A stretch of 64,000 bases of DNA from Curtobacterium sp. S6 (GCF_000710345.2 NZ_KL537415.1:224805-288804), one strand, 5' to 3'. Counted from the first letter of the stretch, positions 55,397-64,000 are shown. Numbers and translations are program-made. The notes: generated from the letters alone by a model not told the origin.

Positions 55397-55582
55397 ATGG
55401 CAGGAAAGTTTGAAATTTACGAGGACAAGGCCGGTAAGTTCCGCTTTCGTTTGAAGGCGGGCAACGGCGAGGTCGTGGCCAGCGGCCAGGGCTATGAGTC
55501 CCTCGCGTCGGCGAAGAAGGGCGTCGCCGCGGTGCAGCGCGCCGCGGAGGGTGCCGAGGTCAAGCACCTCGAAGAGGACTAA
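55397..55582 (+). CDS. DUF1508/YegP-family small protein
   Basis: 61 aa, one copy of the YegP-type fold: FEIYEDKAGKFRFRLKAGNG, then EVVASGQGYESLASAKKGVA. ATG with ggaaggag seven bases upstream. Function unknown. Related proteins are small, abundant and often stress-linked. Followed by a clear terminator. Confidence 0.9.
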   Translation: MAGKFEIYEDKAGKFRFRLKAGNGEVVASGQGYESLASAKKGVAAVQRAAEGAEVKHLEED

Positions 55583-55596
55583 TAGGGCGGGCCCAC

Positions 55597-55643
55597 AACG
55601 ACCCCGCGTCCAAGAGCTTCGTGGCTCTCGGCGCGGGGTCGTT
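55597..55643 (+). terminator. terminator after DUF1508 gene
   Basis: aacgaccccgcg (55597-55608) pairs with cgcggggtcgtt (55632-55643), with an inner agagc/gctct stem. Confidence 0.75.
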
Positions 55644-55766
55644 GCGTGCGTCGTGCTTCTTCCACATGGTGGAGACCGGCGCGGCTCAGAACCATCGACT
55701 CATTAGGATCGGGATATCACCGCGGCCCAACAGGGGTCGCGGACGGGTGAGGCGGAGGTGCACGGG

Positions 55767-56588
55767 ATGAACGAGTGGGATCCGAGCCTGTGGTTCCGGG
55801 TCGTGGATATCGCGGCGGTCGTGGCCAATGGCCTGCTGGGTGGGGCGGTCGCCCGGGGCTTCCGGTTCGACGTCGTCGGCTTCGTGATGCTCGCGATCCT
55901 TTCGGGAACCGGCGGCGGGCTCATTCGCGACATCCTCCTCAACACCGGCTTTCCGATCGCCCTCACGGACAGCGGATACTGGATCGGCGTGGCCGTGGCG
56001 GCGACCATCGCCTACACCTTGGATCTCGGTGCGTCCTGGGCCAACCGATTCCTCACGGCCGTCGACTTCATCGGAATGGGTTGCTGGGTCGCCACCGGTA
56101 CCGCCAAGGGCCTCGGGCTAGGACTTCACTGGGTTCCGTCGATTCTTTTGGGCGTGACGACCGCCGTCGGGGGTGGCATCCTCCGAGACATCATGGTCAA
56201 TCGCATCCCGTCGGTCCTCGGGGGCAGCTCGCTCTACGCCACGGTCGGGGTCATTGGCGCGGCCGAGATGGCCTTCTTCTCGCTGGTGCTCCACATGGAA
56301 TCCGTGGGAATGGGCGTCTCGATCTTGACCTGCGGCGTCGTGGGCATCCTGGCGAGGTGGCGGAATTGGCAACTGCCCGCGCCGGTCACGCTCAAGGTGA
56401 CCGTTCCGCGGCCCAGCTTCGACTTCCGGCGGCGACCACGGTTCCGCGCGCGCCGGGCCGGGGACCGGGGCTCTTCCGAGCCTCATTCCACCACCTCGCC
56501 CCTGACGCAGAACCTCGATCAGGTCACCGAAGAACAGGTGCGTGCCCACCGCAATCAGAAGAGGCGTCATTTCCGCGACGACCGGTGA
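55767..56588 (+). CDS. TRIC-family (UPF0126) cation channel-like protein
   Basis: 273 aa with seven membrane segments in two repeats. The family motifs GTGGGLIRDILLNTGFPIAL and VGGGILRDIMVNRIPSVLGG are the paired glycine/RD sequences of bacterial TRIC channels. A hydrophilic basic C-terminal tail of about 60 residues is unusual and looks disordered. The ATG at 55767 has ggcggagg upstream. A GTG at 55758 overlaps that site and is unlikely. Confidence 0.87.
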   Translation: MNEWDPSLWFRVVDIAAVVANGLLGGAVARGFRFDVVGFVMLAILSGTGGGLIRDILLNTGFPIALTDSGYWIGVAVAATIAYTLDLGASWANRFLTAVDFIGMGCWVATGTAKGLGLGLHWVPSILLGVTTAVGGGILRDIMVNRIPSVLGGSSLYATVGVIGAAEMAFFSLVLHMESVGMGVSILTCGVVGILARWRNWQLPAPVTLKVTVPRPSFDFRRRPRFRARRAGDRGSSEPHSTTSPLTQNLDQVTEEQVRAHRNQKRRHFRDDR

Positions 56589-56671
56589 CCCGGGAGACTC
56601 CGGTAGCCTCGTGGGCCCCGAGACGGCGCCGGGCTCTGGCCTCGACGCCGTGACGGGTTACCACGGGCGGC

Positions 56672-57184
56672 CTATTTGCTGACGAAAACTCCGCGGGAGC
56701 GGTCTTTGGCTACGGATCCCGCCTCGAAGATGCGACCGCTCATCGAGATGTACACGCCGGGCTCCAGCAACTGGGCGGAGGCGACCGCCGCACCGAGGTT
56801 AAAGGGCGCATCCGTTAACCGCATGCAGGACGGTTGCATCGCACCGGTCAGCACGATCGTCTTACCCTCGATGGCTTCGGGGCGTTCGCGGAGGAACTCG
56901 GAGGTCTCGGGCATCGTGTCGGTTCCGTGCGTGATGACGATGCGGCGCGCATCCGTCTGTGCGAGGGCCTCCGCGATCAGCGCCCGGTGGGAATCCGTCA
57001 TGTCCAAGCTGTCGATCGCGACGACGGAGCGCACCTCGGTGGTCAGATTGGTCGCCGCCTGGTCCAGGATCGGGCCGACCGTGGGCTCGTCGATCTCCAT
57101 CTCACCGGCCACGGAATAGTATTTGTCGATCGTTCCGCCGGTCGTGAGGACGAGAATTTTGTCGGCGGCGCTAGGGATGGGCAC
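56672..57184 (-). CDS. asparaginase N-terminal-domain protein
   Basis: 170 aa, only the N-terminal domain of the L-asparaginase fold (usual length about 320-350). Both active-site Thr motifs are present: VLTTGGTIDKYY and VITHGTDTMPETS, and the GKTIVLTGAMQPSC loop. The C-terminal domain is absent, but the end is clean. Single-domain homologues exist in other bacteria, so this is probably a normal short form. The GTG at 57184 has ggaggag 6 bases upstream. Confidence 0.8.
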   Translation of the reverse strand: MPIPSAADKILVLTTGGTIDKYYSVAGEMEIDEPTVGPILDQAATNLTTEVRSVVAIDSLDMTDSHRALIAEALAQTDARRIVITHGTDTMPETSEFLRERPEAIEGKTIVLTGAMQPSCMRLTDAPFNLGAAVASAQLLEPGVYISMSGRIFEAGSVAKDRSRGVFVSK

Positions 57185-57553
57185 GATGCTCCTCCGTTGG
57201 TGGGTCTGATGAGAGGCTCCGGGCGAAGTCCCGGGCACCGTACCAGCCTATCTGGGTCGCCGGTCACAGGCCGATCAGCGCGTTTCAGATGGTTTGCATC
57301 ACAAAATGGTCTGGCAACTATCCGCATTGGCCGGACGTCCTGGTAGATTCACAAACTGTCTATGGGGCCATCGACTTGCAGTCCGTTTCGCCTTGCCAAC
57401 ACGGTGTGAAGGGGAGTCTGCGAGAAGTTCGTCCGGGGATTCGGACGGCGTTCACCGAGCGCCTTCGAAGGGGTCCGGTGGGTGACCACCTGGTTGCACC
57501 CCTGAAACAAGCGAGTACAGTGGCACGCGTTTGTCGAAAAAGAAAGCGTACTT
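57185..57553. other. 369-base divergent intergenic region
   Basis: Spacer between the asparaginase-domain gene and a transporter gene. No convincing gene, RNA or long repeat seen. Confidence 0.35.
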
Positions 57554-59047
57554 ATGAGTGGTTCTCGATCAGCACCATCCGCATCACCTTCACCTGCACT
57601 GACTACCGATGACATTCACGTCGTCGACCAGGCGGAGATGAAGAAGGCGCTCCGCGCGACCCTCTTGGGCAACTTCATGGAATGGTTCGACATCGGCGTC
57701 TTCGCCTATGTCATGACCTACATCGCCCTCGTCTTCTTCCCCCTGCCGGCACCGTGGGACAGCCTCGCGACCTACGCGACCCTCGCCGTGACCTTCCTGG
57801 TCCGACCGTTGGGCGGCCTGATCCTCGGCCCGATCGGTGACAAGGTCGGACGACGCAAGGTTCTGGCCTTCACGATCCTTATGATGTCCTTCGGCACCTT
57901 CCTGATTGGTTGCCTGCCGGGGTACGACACCTGGGGCATCTTCGCCCCCATCCTCTTGATCCTGCTGAAGTTCGTCCAGGGCTTCTCGACCGGCGGCGAG
58001 TACGCCGGTGCCGCGACCTTCATCGCGGAATACGCATCCGACCGCCGTCGTGGCTTCTGGGGCTCCTTCCTGGACCTCGGCTCCTACCTCGGTTTCGCGG
58101 CCGCCGCGACGCTGGCCACCGTGATTGAGGTCATCGGCGGCGAGCAGTTCATGACCGAGTGGGGCTGGCGCATCTGCTTCTGGGTTGCCCTTCCGCTGGG
58201 CATCGTCGGCGTGTACATGCGTAGCCACATCCAGGAATCCCACGCCTTCGAGGCGCAGAACGACTCCAACGACAAGCAGTCGGCCAAGGCCGGCCGCAAG
58301 TCCATCATGGACGAGCTCAAGGCCGTCATCGGGGAGCACTGGCAGCACCTGCTCATCGGTGCCGCGATGGTCATGTGCGCCCAGGTCGTCGGCTATGCCG
58401 TGACCACCTACATGCCGGAGTACCTCTCCGACGTGCTCGGATACGACACCCTGCACGGCAACGCCTTGCTCGTGCCGGTCCTGATCATCGTCTCGGTCGG
58501 TCTACCGATCTTCGGCGCCGTCTCGGACCGCATCGGACGCCGCCCGGTCATGCTGACCGGTTGCATCGTCGGCGTCGTCGGCGCGATCCCGGCGTTCCTG
58601 CTCATGATGATGGGCCACACCTGGTCCACCTTCCTGGGCCTGTTGATCATGGGCATCATCATGATGTTCCAGGTTTCGGTCCAGGCCTCGGCATTGCCCT
58701 CGCTGTTCCCGACCAAGGTCCGCTACACCGCGATGGGCATCATGTTCAACATCGCCGTGGCGATCTTCGGCGGTACCACCGGCTTTGTGATCACGGCCCT
58801 CGCCAACGTGTTCCACACGGACATGATGGGCGCGTTCTACATCATGCTCGCGTGCGTCGTGGGCGCCATCGGCGTGTACTTCATGAAGGAATCCTCCGGG
58901 CGTAACCTCCAGGGCTCGATGCCCGCGGTGGAGAACGAGGAGGAGGTCGAGGACGTTCTCGAAAACCTCGAAGAGAACGAGAAGTATGATCTCTCGACCA
59001 TGCCGATCGACATCGTCAAAGACCCGCGTGTGAACAAGGGCTCCTAG
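57554..59047 (+). CDS. MHS-family transporter (ProP-like, acidic tail)
   Basis: 497 aa. LGNFMEWFDIGVFAYVMTYI, RPLGGLILGPIGDKVGRR and STGGEYAGAATFIAEYASDRR place it with proline/betaine-type MHS carriers. The C-terminal ~45 residues are strongly acidic (VENEEEVEDVLENLEENEKY) and could be a short coiled-coil or regulatory tail as in osmosensing ProP. Monocistronic, ends before a strong terminator. Confidence 0.88.
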   Translation: MSGSRSAPSASPSPALTTDDIHVVDQAEMKKALRATLLGNFMEWFDIGVFAYVMTYIALVFFPLPAPWDSLATYATLAVTFLVRPLGGLILGPIGDKVGRRKVLAFTILMMSFGTFLIGCLPGYDTWGIFAPILLILLKFVQGFSTGGEYAGAATFIAEYASDRRRGFWGSFLDLGSYLGFAAAATLATVIEVIGGEQFMTEWGWRICFWVALPLGIVGVYMRSHIQESHAFEAQNDSNDKQSAKAGRKSIMDELKAVIGEHWQHLLIGAAMVMCAQVVGYAVTTYMPEYLSDVLGYDTLHGNALLVPVLIIVSVGLPIFGAVSDRIGRRPVMLTGCIVGVVGAIPAFLLMMMGHTWSTFLGLLIMGIIMMFQVSVQASALPSLFPTKVRYTAMGIMFNIAVAIFGGTTGFVITALANVFHTDMMGAFYIMLACVVGAIGVYFMKESSGRNLQGSMPAVENEEEVEDVLENLEENEKYDLSTMPIDIVKDPRVNKGS

Positions 59048-59101
59048 CCGGTCGCCCCGGCCCGTCGTGGGTACACCCCCGTTTCGGGCTGGCCGCCGGT
59101 A

Positions 59102-59146
59102 GCAAAAAACGCACCGTCCTCTGTGTGAGGGCGGTGCGTTTTTTGC
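59102..59146. terminator. bidirectional terminator
   Basis: gcaaaaaacgcaccg (59102-59116) pairs perfectly with cggtgcgttttttgc (59132-59146). A and T tracts serve both converging genes. Confidence 0.92.
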
Positions 59147-59170
59147 GTCGCGACGAAGCGGTGTTGTGGG

Positions 59171-59584
59171 TCAGGAACCCGAGGTTCGGCGCTGACTTTC
59201 CTTCCGAAGGGCCTCGACGAGCTCATCCTTGGACATGTCGGAACGTCCTTCGATGTCCAGCTCTTGGGCCTGCTGGTACAGGTGCTCCTTGGAAGCGTTC
59301 GCGTTGACGCCGCCGGCGCTTTCCCCGCGGCCGCGCCCCGAAGATTCGGCCCGGTCATCCGAATCGCCGTATTCTTCCTTCTCCTCCCAGTGATCCCCGA
59401 CCTTTTCGTGCGTGTGCTTCAACTGCGCATAGGCCGTTTGGGAGGCGCGCTTGGCGTCGTCGTATTCGTCCATCGCGGAGTCGTAGGTCTTGGCGAAAGT
59501 GTCCTGGGCCTTGCGGTCGGACTTCTTGAGGGTTTCCGGCAATTCCTCGCGTCGGGGGTTCCCCTGGCTGTTGGTCTTGGGCAT
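59171..59584 (-). CDS. ChaB-like protein with Rho-N/SAP-like C-terminus
   Basis: 137 aa. Residues 10-60 resemble ChaB (REELPETLKKSDRKAQDTFA then KTYDSAMDEYDDAKRASQTA). A Gly/Ser/Glu linker follows, and the last ~35 residues (SKEHLYQQAQELDIEGRSDM then SKDELVEALRK) match the Rho-N/SAP-type helix-extended-loop-helix nucleic-acid-binding unit. This fusion is common in actinobacteria, function unclear. The ATG at 59584 is 2 bases after the esterase stop, so the pair is co-translated. Confidence 0.82.
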   Translation of the reverse strand: MPKTNSQGNPRREELPETLKKSDRKAQDTFAKTYDSAMDEYDDAKRASQTAYAQLKHTHEKVGDHWEEKEEYGDSDDRAESSGRGRGESAGGVNANASKEHLYQQAQELDIEGRSDMSKDELVEALRKESQRRTSGS

Positions 59585-59586
59585 GG

Positions 59587-61038
59587 TCAGCTCCCGGTTG
59601 TCGTGGACGTATGGTTCAAGGTGTTCAGCTCCAGTATGCCCGGTAGCTCGTGCACCGCCGAGGATTCGAATCCCTCGCGCACGAATCCGCCCCACACGCG
59701 TCGGAGGGAGCGGCCGGCCGCTTCGATAGTGTCCGGGTCAAAGGTCTCCACAATGCGCGGGCCGGAGACGCCCGCGCCGGCGTTGTCCTCAGACTCGGTC
59801 CAAATCGGGCCGGGGAAGAGGAGCGGTAGCTCGGCGACGTGGCAACAGGACAGGGCATCATCGGGCCGGCCATAGACGAACCGGTAGAGGCCGACCTTCC
59901 CGCCCGCGTTCGCGAGACGCTGGGCCCAGATCGCGTTGTCGGCCGCGTAGATGAGCTGCGTCGTGAGCCGGATCAGCGGTTCGACGACGCCGCGGCGGCC
60001 CCAGCGCCGCCCGGCGAGCTTCTCCAGGAGGTTCACGCGGCCGGTAAACAGGGCCGATTCGCGGGCGGTCGTGCCCATGAGGACCTCGACGTTGCCTCCC
60101 ACGTTCTTCCACGCGGTCTTGAGATCGCGCTCTTCCGGAAGGGGGCGCGCGCCATACTGCGGGGAGAACGGCATGAGCGACGCGCGGAGGTGAAGCGCGG
60201 CCTTTCGATTGATCACCGATTCGGCGGCGGCCAGCTCGGTGGGTGTCGCCTGACGCATCCGCCCCGTCTTCTCGGGGCCGGGGGTCACGGCCTTCCATGC
60301 CCTACGCCGCCCGTGGACGATGCCCAGCGGCGCGCTCTGCGGAATCGCGCGGCGGATCAGCCCCTTGATCTCCGGGACGAGCAGCAGGTCCCAGCAGGCA
60401 TGTCCGCCGGCGGACTGACCCGCAATCGTGATGCGTTCTGGATCGCCGCCGAAGGCCTCGATGTTCTCGTGAACCCATTTCACGGCCTCGACCTGATCCA
60501 GCAGGCCGGGATTGGCCTCGCGCGTCCGGCCGTCGCCCAGGTAGCCAAAGAGGCCCAAGCGGTAGGTCACGTTGACGACGATGATGTCTTCCTCGCGCAC
60601 GAGCGCCGAGGGGTCGTAGTGGGGCAGATCGCCGGCCCCACCGATGTAGGAGCCTCCGTGGATCCAGATCATGACCGGCAGGCCCGACCGGCGGTGGGCG
60701 GGCCGGGTGATGCTCAGGCGCTGGCAGTGCTCGTCGAAGCCGAGGGCCTGGATCGCGGCGTCCTCAGCCTCGAAGCGTTGGGGGCAAGCCGGCGCGGGGG
60801 TGTCTGCCGTGAACGGCTCGCTGTAGACGTGGGGCACGGGGGCGCCGAAACGTTCGGCCCTGGCGTAGCGAATGCCCAGGCCGCGCACGACGTCGTCGCC
60901 TCGCGTCGTGCGGAAGGTGCCCGCGGGAGCCGCGATCGTGTCCCACGGCCCGGGGCTCTGGCGATCGACCGCGAATGTCGCTGATCGGTCGTCGGATCCG
61001 GCTCGGGGACGTGCGGTTTCATTGCTCGTTTCCGTCAT
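59587..61038 (-). CDS. type B carboxylesterase
   Basis: 483 aa, alpha/beta hydrolase of the carboxylesterase/para-nitrobenzyl esterase type. Oxyanion motif WIHGGSYIGGAG, nucleophile ITIAGQSAGGHACWDLL (Ser in GQSAGG), and catalytic His in CCHVAELPLLF. No signal peptide, so it is cytoplasmic. ATG 61038 starts at a sensible N-terminus. A longer frame to 61203 would cross into the divergent permease gene. It precedes a ChaB-like gene at 2 bases. Confidence 0.88.
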   Translation of the reverse strand: MTETSNETARPRAGSDDRSATFAVDRQSPGPWDTIAAPAGTFRTTRGDDVVRGLGIRYARAERFGAPVPHVYSEPFTADTPAPACPQRFEAEDAAIQALGFDEHCQRLSITRPAHRRSGLPVMIWIHGGSYIGGAGDLPHYDPSALVREEDIIVVNVTYRLGLFGYLGDGRTREANPGLLDQVEAVKWVHENIEAFGGDPERITIAGQSAGGHACWDLLLVPEIKGLIRRAIPQSAPLGIVHGRRRAWKAVTPGPEKTGRMRQATPTELAAAESVINRKAALHLRASLMPFSPQYGARPLPEERDLKTAWKNVGGNVEVLMGTTARESALFTGRVNLLEKLAGRRWGRRGVVEPLIRLTTQLIYAADNAIWAQRLANAGGKVGLYRFVYGRPDDALSCCHVAELPLLFPGPIWTESEDNAGAGVSGPRIVETFDPDTIEAAGRSLRRVWGGFVREGFESSAVHELPGILELNTLNHTSTTTGS

Positions 61039-61175
61039 GTCTCCGAGTCTAGGAGCCGAGCCTTTGAACCAACACAGAGGATCCGGATACTTGCCGGTGA
61101 CAAGGTAAGATTGCCTTCGAAACTTCTTCAAAAAAATACTGACCGATCGTTCTACAAAAGGATCGAGGTCGGGTA

Positions 61176-62642
61176 GTGTCGATCCACATGAGTCACACAT
61201 CACACTCCACCGAAGGGGTCACGAGCCCTCCTCTCAAAGCGCCGTCGAATAACAGCCTGAAGTCGCGCCACCTCGTGATGATGGCCCTCGGCTCGGCCAT
61301 CGGCACCGGCCTCTTCGTCGGCACCGGATCCGCCATCAAGGCCGCCGGTCCGGCCGTCATCATCTCCTACCTCGCCGGCTGCCTGCTCCTGGTCCTCGTG
61401 ATGAGGGCGCTCGGGGAAATGTCCGCCGCCGATCCCGCCCCGGGGTCCTTCTCGACCTACGCGGGTAAGGCCATGGGTCCGACCGCGGGTCGAGCCCTCG
61501 GGTGGCTCTGGTGGATCCAGATCGTCATCGTCATCGCCGCCGAATCCACGGCCGCGGCACAGATCATCAACGAGGCGTGGCCCGTGGTTCCGCAGTGGGT
61601 TTTGGCCCTGATCTTCATGTGCGTCTTCACCGCCGTCAACCTGCTCCACGTCGAGACCCTCGGGGAGACGGAGTTCTGGTTCGCCCTGTTGAAGGTTCTT
61701 GCGGTCTTGGGGTTCCTCGTGGTCGGCGTGCTCTTGTTGATCAACGTTCTCCCCGCGCCCTCGCCCGGCCTGGACAATTTGACCGAGCACCACGGGTTCA
61801 TGCCGAACGGCATCTCGGGGGTTGCCGGTGCGCTGTTGGTCGTCGTGTTCGCCTTTGGCGGCACCGAACTGGCGACCATCGCCGCGGCCGAGACGGACGA
61901 ACCCGCCAAGAACGTCACCCGGGCGATCCGCACGATCTTGATCCGCGTGCTCGTGTTCTATGTGGGCGCCGTGGCCGTGATGGTCTTGGTGATGCCGTGG
62001 GACGACGAGTCCCTGTCGGCCAGCCCCTTCGTGGCGGTTCTCAACGTGGCCGGCCTTCCGGCGGCCGAAGGAATCATGACCGTCATCATCGTGCTGGCCA
62101 TGCTCTCGGCCCTGAACGCGAACATGTACGGCGGCTCGCGCATGCTGTACTCGCTGGCCCGCCGCGGATCCGCTCCCAGGCAGCTCGCGGTCATCAACAA
62201 GAAGGGCGTTCCCTATCTGTCGGTCATTCTTTCGGTGATCGGCGGCTTCGTGGCCGTGGTTCTCAACTACCTGTGGCCCGAGACCATCCTGAACATCATG
62301 CTCAACGTCGTCGGGTCCACGATCCTCGCGGTGTGGACTTTCGCGCTCATCTCGCAGATTATTCTGCGCAAGCGGGCCGACCGTGAGGGGCGGAAGCTCC
62401 CCCTCAAGATGTGGGCGTTCCCGGGGCTGTCCTACTTCGCTTTGGTCTTGGTCGCCGCGATCGTCGTGCTGGGCATGACGGATCCGGCCATCCGGGTTCA
62501 GTTGTTGGCCACCGCCGCGCTGATCGTGGTGCTGGCCGTCCTGAGCAAGCTCTTGGTGAGGAACAAGGACGCCTCCGAGTTCAACGATTTGCCGCCCAAC
62601 ACGGCGGCCATTCAGAAGCTCGAGGAAGGCCGGGTGGACTAG
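61176..62642 (+). CDS. APC-family amino-acid permease
   Basis: 488 aa, 12 membrane helices. Family start HLVMMALGSAIGTGLFVGTG, then FAFGGTELATIAAAETDEP and LNANMYGGSRMLYSLARRGS, as in GABA/aromatic/branched amino-acid permeases. GTG 61176 has gagg upstream. An ATG at 61188 is an alternative. Divergent from the esterase gene, ends before a shared terminator. Confidence 0.9.
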   Translation: MSIHMSHTSHSTEGVTSPPLKAPSNNSLKSRHLVMMALGSAIGTGLFVGTGSAIKAAGPAVIISYLAGCLLLVLVMRALGEMSAADPAPGSFSTYAGKAMGPTAGRALGWLWWIQIVIVIAAESTAAAQIINEAWPVVPQWVLALIFMCVFTAVNLLHVETLGETEFWFALLKVLAVLGFLVVGVLLLINVLPAPSPGLDNLTEHHGFMPNGISGVAGALLVVVFAFGGTELATIAAAETDEPAKNVTRAIRTILIRVLVFYVGAVAVMVLVMPWDDESLSASPFVAVLNVAGLPAAEGIMTVIIVLAMLSALNANMYGGSRMLYSLARRGSAPRQLAVINKKGVPYLSVILSVIGGFVAVVLNYLWPETILNIMLNVVGSTILAVWTFALISQIILRKRADREGRKLPLKMWAFPGLSYFALVLVAAIVVLGMTDPAIRVQLLATAALIVVLAVLSKLLVRNKDASEFNDLPPNTAAIQKLEEGRVD

Positions 62643-62659
62643 ACCCCCCCCGCAAGCAC

Positions 62660-62693
62660 AAGGGACGGTCCGCGATGGCGCGGGCCGTCCCTT
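62660..62693. terminator. bidirectional terminator
   Basis: A 15-bp stem (62660-62674 with 62679-62693, one G-T type mismatch) between the convergent permease and monooxygenase genes. Confidence 0.8.
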
Positions 62694-62720
62694 GTCGTTT
62701 GTGGTTGCTTCCCGTGCGGA

Positions 62721-63707
62721 TCAGGCGCCCTGAAGGCCCCACGCGTCGGCCAAGATCTCCATCGAGCGGGCCGATTCCTCGGTCGAGGGAGACTGCAACG
62801 AAATCATCAGCTCGTCCGCCTGCGCGAGGTTGGCGAAGCGGTCCAGGTAGGCCTTGACCTCCGGTCCTGTGCCCTGGGCCGTGAATCGCAGCATGTCGAT
62901 GATCTGCTGGCCGGCAGGCGACTCGACGAGCATGTCCAATTCGGCCTCGGTCAGATCCCGGCCGCGCCCGACCATGGCCTGGACCCGCTTCCTGCGCACC
63001 TTGCGCGTCTGTTCCTCGGCCTCCTCGGGGGAGTCGGCGGCGGTGACGTTGACGGCGGCCACGACGTATGGCTCCGCCAGGTGCTCGGAGGGCCTGAAGT
63101 TTTGCCGGTACGTCGAGGTCGCCTGCTCCAGGGCCGCGGGGGCGAAGTGGGAGGCGAAGGAGTACGGCAGACCCAGCTGGGCCGCGAGCTGTGCGCCGAA
63201 GAGCGACGAGCCGAGGATGTACAGGGGCACGTTGGTGTTCCGACCCGGAATCGCCTGGACTCCTTCGATCCGGGACTTCCCCTCCAGGTACCCCTGCAGT
63301 TCGACGACGTCGCTCGGGAACCGTTCCGCGTCCTGCGGGTCACGCCGCAGCGCCTGAAGGGTTCGCATGTCGGTTCCGGGTGCACGGCCCAGGCCCAGGT
63401 CGATGCGATCGGGATAGAGCTCGGCCAACGTGCCAAACTGTTCCGCGATGACCAGGGGGGAGTGGTTGGGGAGCATGACGCCGCCCGAACCCAGTCGGAT
63501 GCTCTCGGTCTTCGAGGCGATATGCGAGATCAACACCGCGGGGGCGGCCGAGGAGATGCTCGGCATGTTGTGGTGCTCGGCGTACCAGATGCGGGAGAAA
63601 CCGAGGTTCTCGGCCCTCTGGGCCATCTCGACCGAGCGCCGGTAGCTCTGCCGAGGGGTTTCGCCGTCGTAGACGGTTGCAAAATCAATAAGGGATAGCG
63701 GAAGCAC
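62721..63707 (-). CDS. LLM-class flavin-dependent oxidoreductase (luciferase-like)
   Basis: 328 aa. PLSLIDFATVYDGETPRQSY, FSRIWYAEHHNMPSISSAAP and GSGGVMLPNHSPLVIAEQFG then LGLGRAPGTD define the MsnO8/YhbW-type branch of luciferase-like enzymes. GTG 63707 with aaaggtgg upstream fits the family N-terminus. Longer starts upstream are not conserved. No flavin reductase partner is adjacent and the substrate is unknown. Confidence 0.88.
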   Translation of the reverse strand: MLPLSLIDFATVYDGETPRQSYRRSVEMAQRAENLGFSRIWYAEHHNMPSISSAAPAVLISHIASKTESIRLGSGGVMLPNHSPLVIAEQFGTLAELYPDRIDLGLGRAPGTDMRTLQALRRDPQDAERFPSDVVELQGYLEGKSRIEGVQAIPGRNTNVPLYILGSSLFGAQLAAQLGLPYSFASHFAPAALEQATSTYRQNFRPSEHLAEPYVVAAVNVTAADSPEEAEEQTRKVRRKRVQAMVGRGRDLTEAELDMLVESPAGQQIIDMLRFTAQGTGPEVKAYLDRFANLAQADELMISLQSPSTEESARSMEILADAWGLQGA

Positions 63708-64000
63708 GGGGCCACCTTTCGCGTGACGTGGGGATCTGCCAGGTGTAACGCCGGGGGCGAGGCCGCATATTCCGCGAGACCTGTGCCACATCGACGGCGG
63801 GACGCCCTCCGTGGGCGCGCGAGTTCACCCCGCGTCTAGGTGGGGTTCACGAGGCCCGGAAGCCATCCGACGGCCCTGGATCCCCGCCATTCCGGGGTTG
63901 GGGGGGTGTGTGGTGTGTTTCACGTGGTTTCGAGTTGCCGTGGTTGTTCACGTGTGTGTAAAGTCTTTTCTTGTCGCCGCGAGGTGCGGGGGACTTGTTC
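63708..64000. other. intergenic region to the window edge
   Basis: GC-rich then GT-rich DNA with two CACGTG-core sites (about 63920 and 63949) and a possible outward promoter (listed separately). No open frame is supported. Confidence 0.4.
63935..63964 (+). promoter_or_regulatory. possible promoter reading out of the window
   Basis: ttgccg (63935-63940), an 18-base spacer and taaagt (63959-63964) resemble -35/-10 elements, followed by tcttttct. What it serves lies beyond the edge. Confidence 0.35.

Noticed and set aside
59655..59690. gaggattcgaatccctc, resembling a tRNA T-arm
   Set aside because: It lies inside the esterase coding region and no acceptor, D or anticodon arms surround it.
1..64000. 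CRISPR arrays, intact insertion sequences, integrase genes and attachment sites
   Set aside because: No regularly spaced repeats, transposase or recombinase genes were seen. The only repeats are the diverged junction copies and hairpins listed.

Overview
The window is a high-GC actinobacterial chromosome segment, most likely Micrococcales and perhaps a Micrococcaceae relative. Supporting signs are a desferrioxamine-type siderophore operon with a DtxR/IdeR-like iron box, LGFP-repeat wall proteins, Tat-exported proteins, an FBP zinc-finger protein, GTG starts and many 4-bp ATGA/GTGA gene overlaps. I cannot fix the genus from sequence alone. No rRNA, tRNA or CRISPR array is visible.

Region 1 (1-2879): the end of a PhoD-like phosphatase gene, two hairpins, and a two-gene ABC exporter.

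Region 2 (about 2.9-11.5 kb) is an accessory defence island with visibly lower GC. It holds (i) a two-gene unit of an uncharacterised 240-aa protein and an XRE-ImmA/IrrE metallopeptidase, (ii) a Gabija system (OLD-type ATPase/TOPRIM nuclease GajA plus UvrD-like helicase GajB) whose gajA reading frame is broken by a single shift, and (iii) three fossils of AAA ATPase genes of the COG1106/RloA-like type. Two fossils are 5' ends, each preceded by the permease 3' end or a decayed copy of it. The third is a 3' half beyond Gabija. The simplest reading is a repeatedly invaded site: the XRE-ImmA unit lies between duplicated junctions, and Gabija split an older ATPase gene in two.

Region 3 (11.5-20.2 kb): an iron-controlled siderophore operon (decarboxylase, N-monooxygenase, and an acyltransferase fused to an IucA/IucC synthetase), a membrane protein, an FBP-domain protein, a ketoacyl-ACP synthase III and two small conserved genes. 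Region 4 (20.3-27.1 kb): a CoA-transferase-like gene, a coupled flavin-monooxygenase/transporter operon that looks like organosulfur or related scavenging, and an AI-2E-family membrane protein.

Region 5 (27.4-39.6 kb): exported proteins (a Tat substrate and two LGFP-repeat proteins, one with an SGNH hydrolase domain), a CAAX-type protease, an SDR-TspO fusion, a PAP2 phosphatase, and a shikimate/quinate module (MHS transporter, dehydroshikimate dehydratase fusion, shikimate dehydrogenase). Region 6 (39.5-45.2 kb): an amidohydrolase / M20 amidase / transporter operon divergent from a PucR regulator.

Region 7 (45.2-64 kb): wall lytic enzymes (including an amidase preceded in frame by a separate Tat-signal ORF), DinB and WYL genes with a cut-off methyltransferase fossil, PhoH, three more MHS transporters, an aldo/keto reductase, TRIC channel, asparaginase-domain protein, esterase, amino-acid permease and a luciferase-like monooxygenase. 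Six MHS-type transporters in 64 kb point to a scavenging, nutritionally versatile lifestyle.
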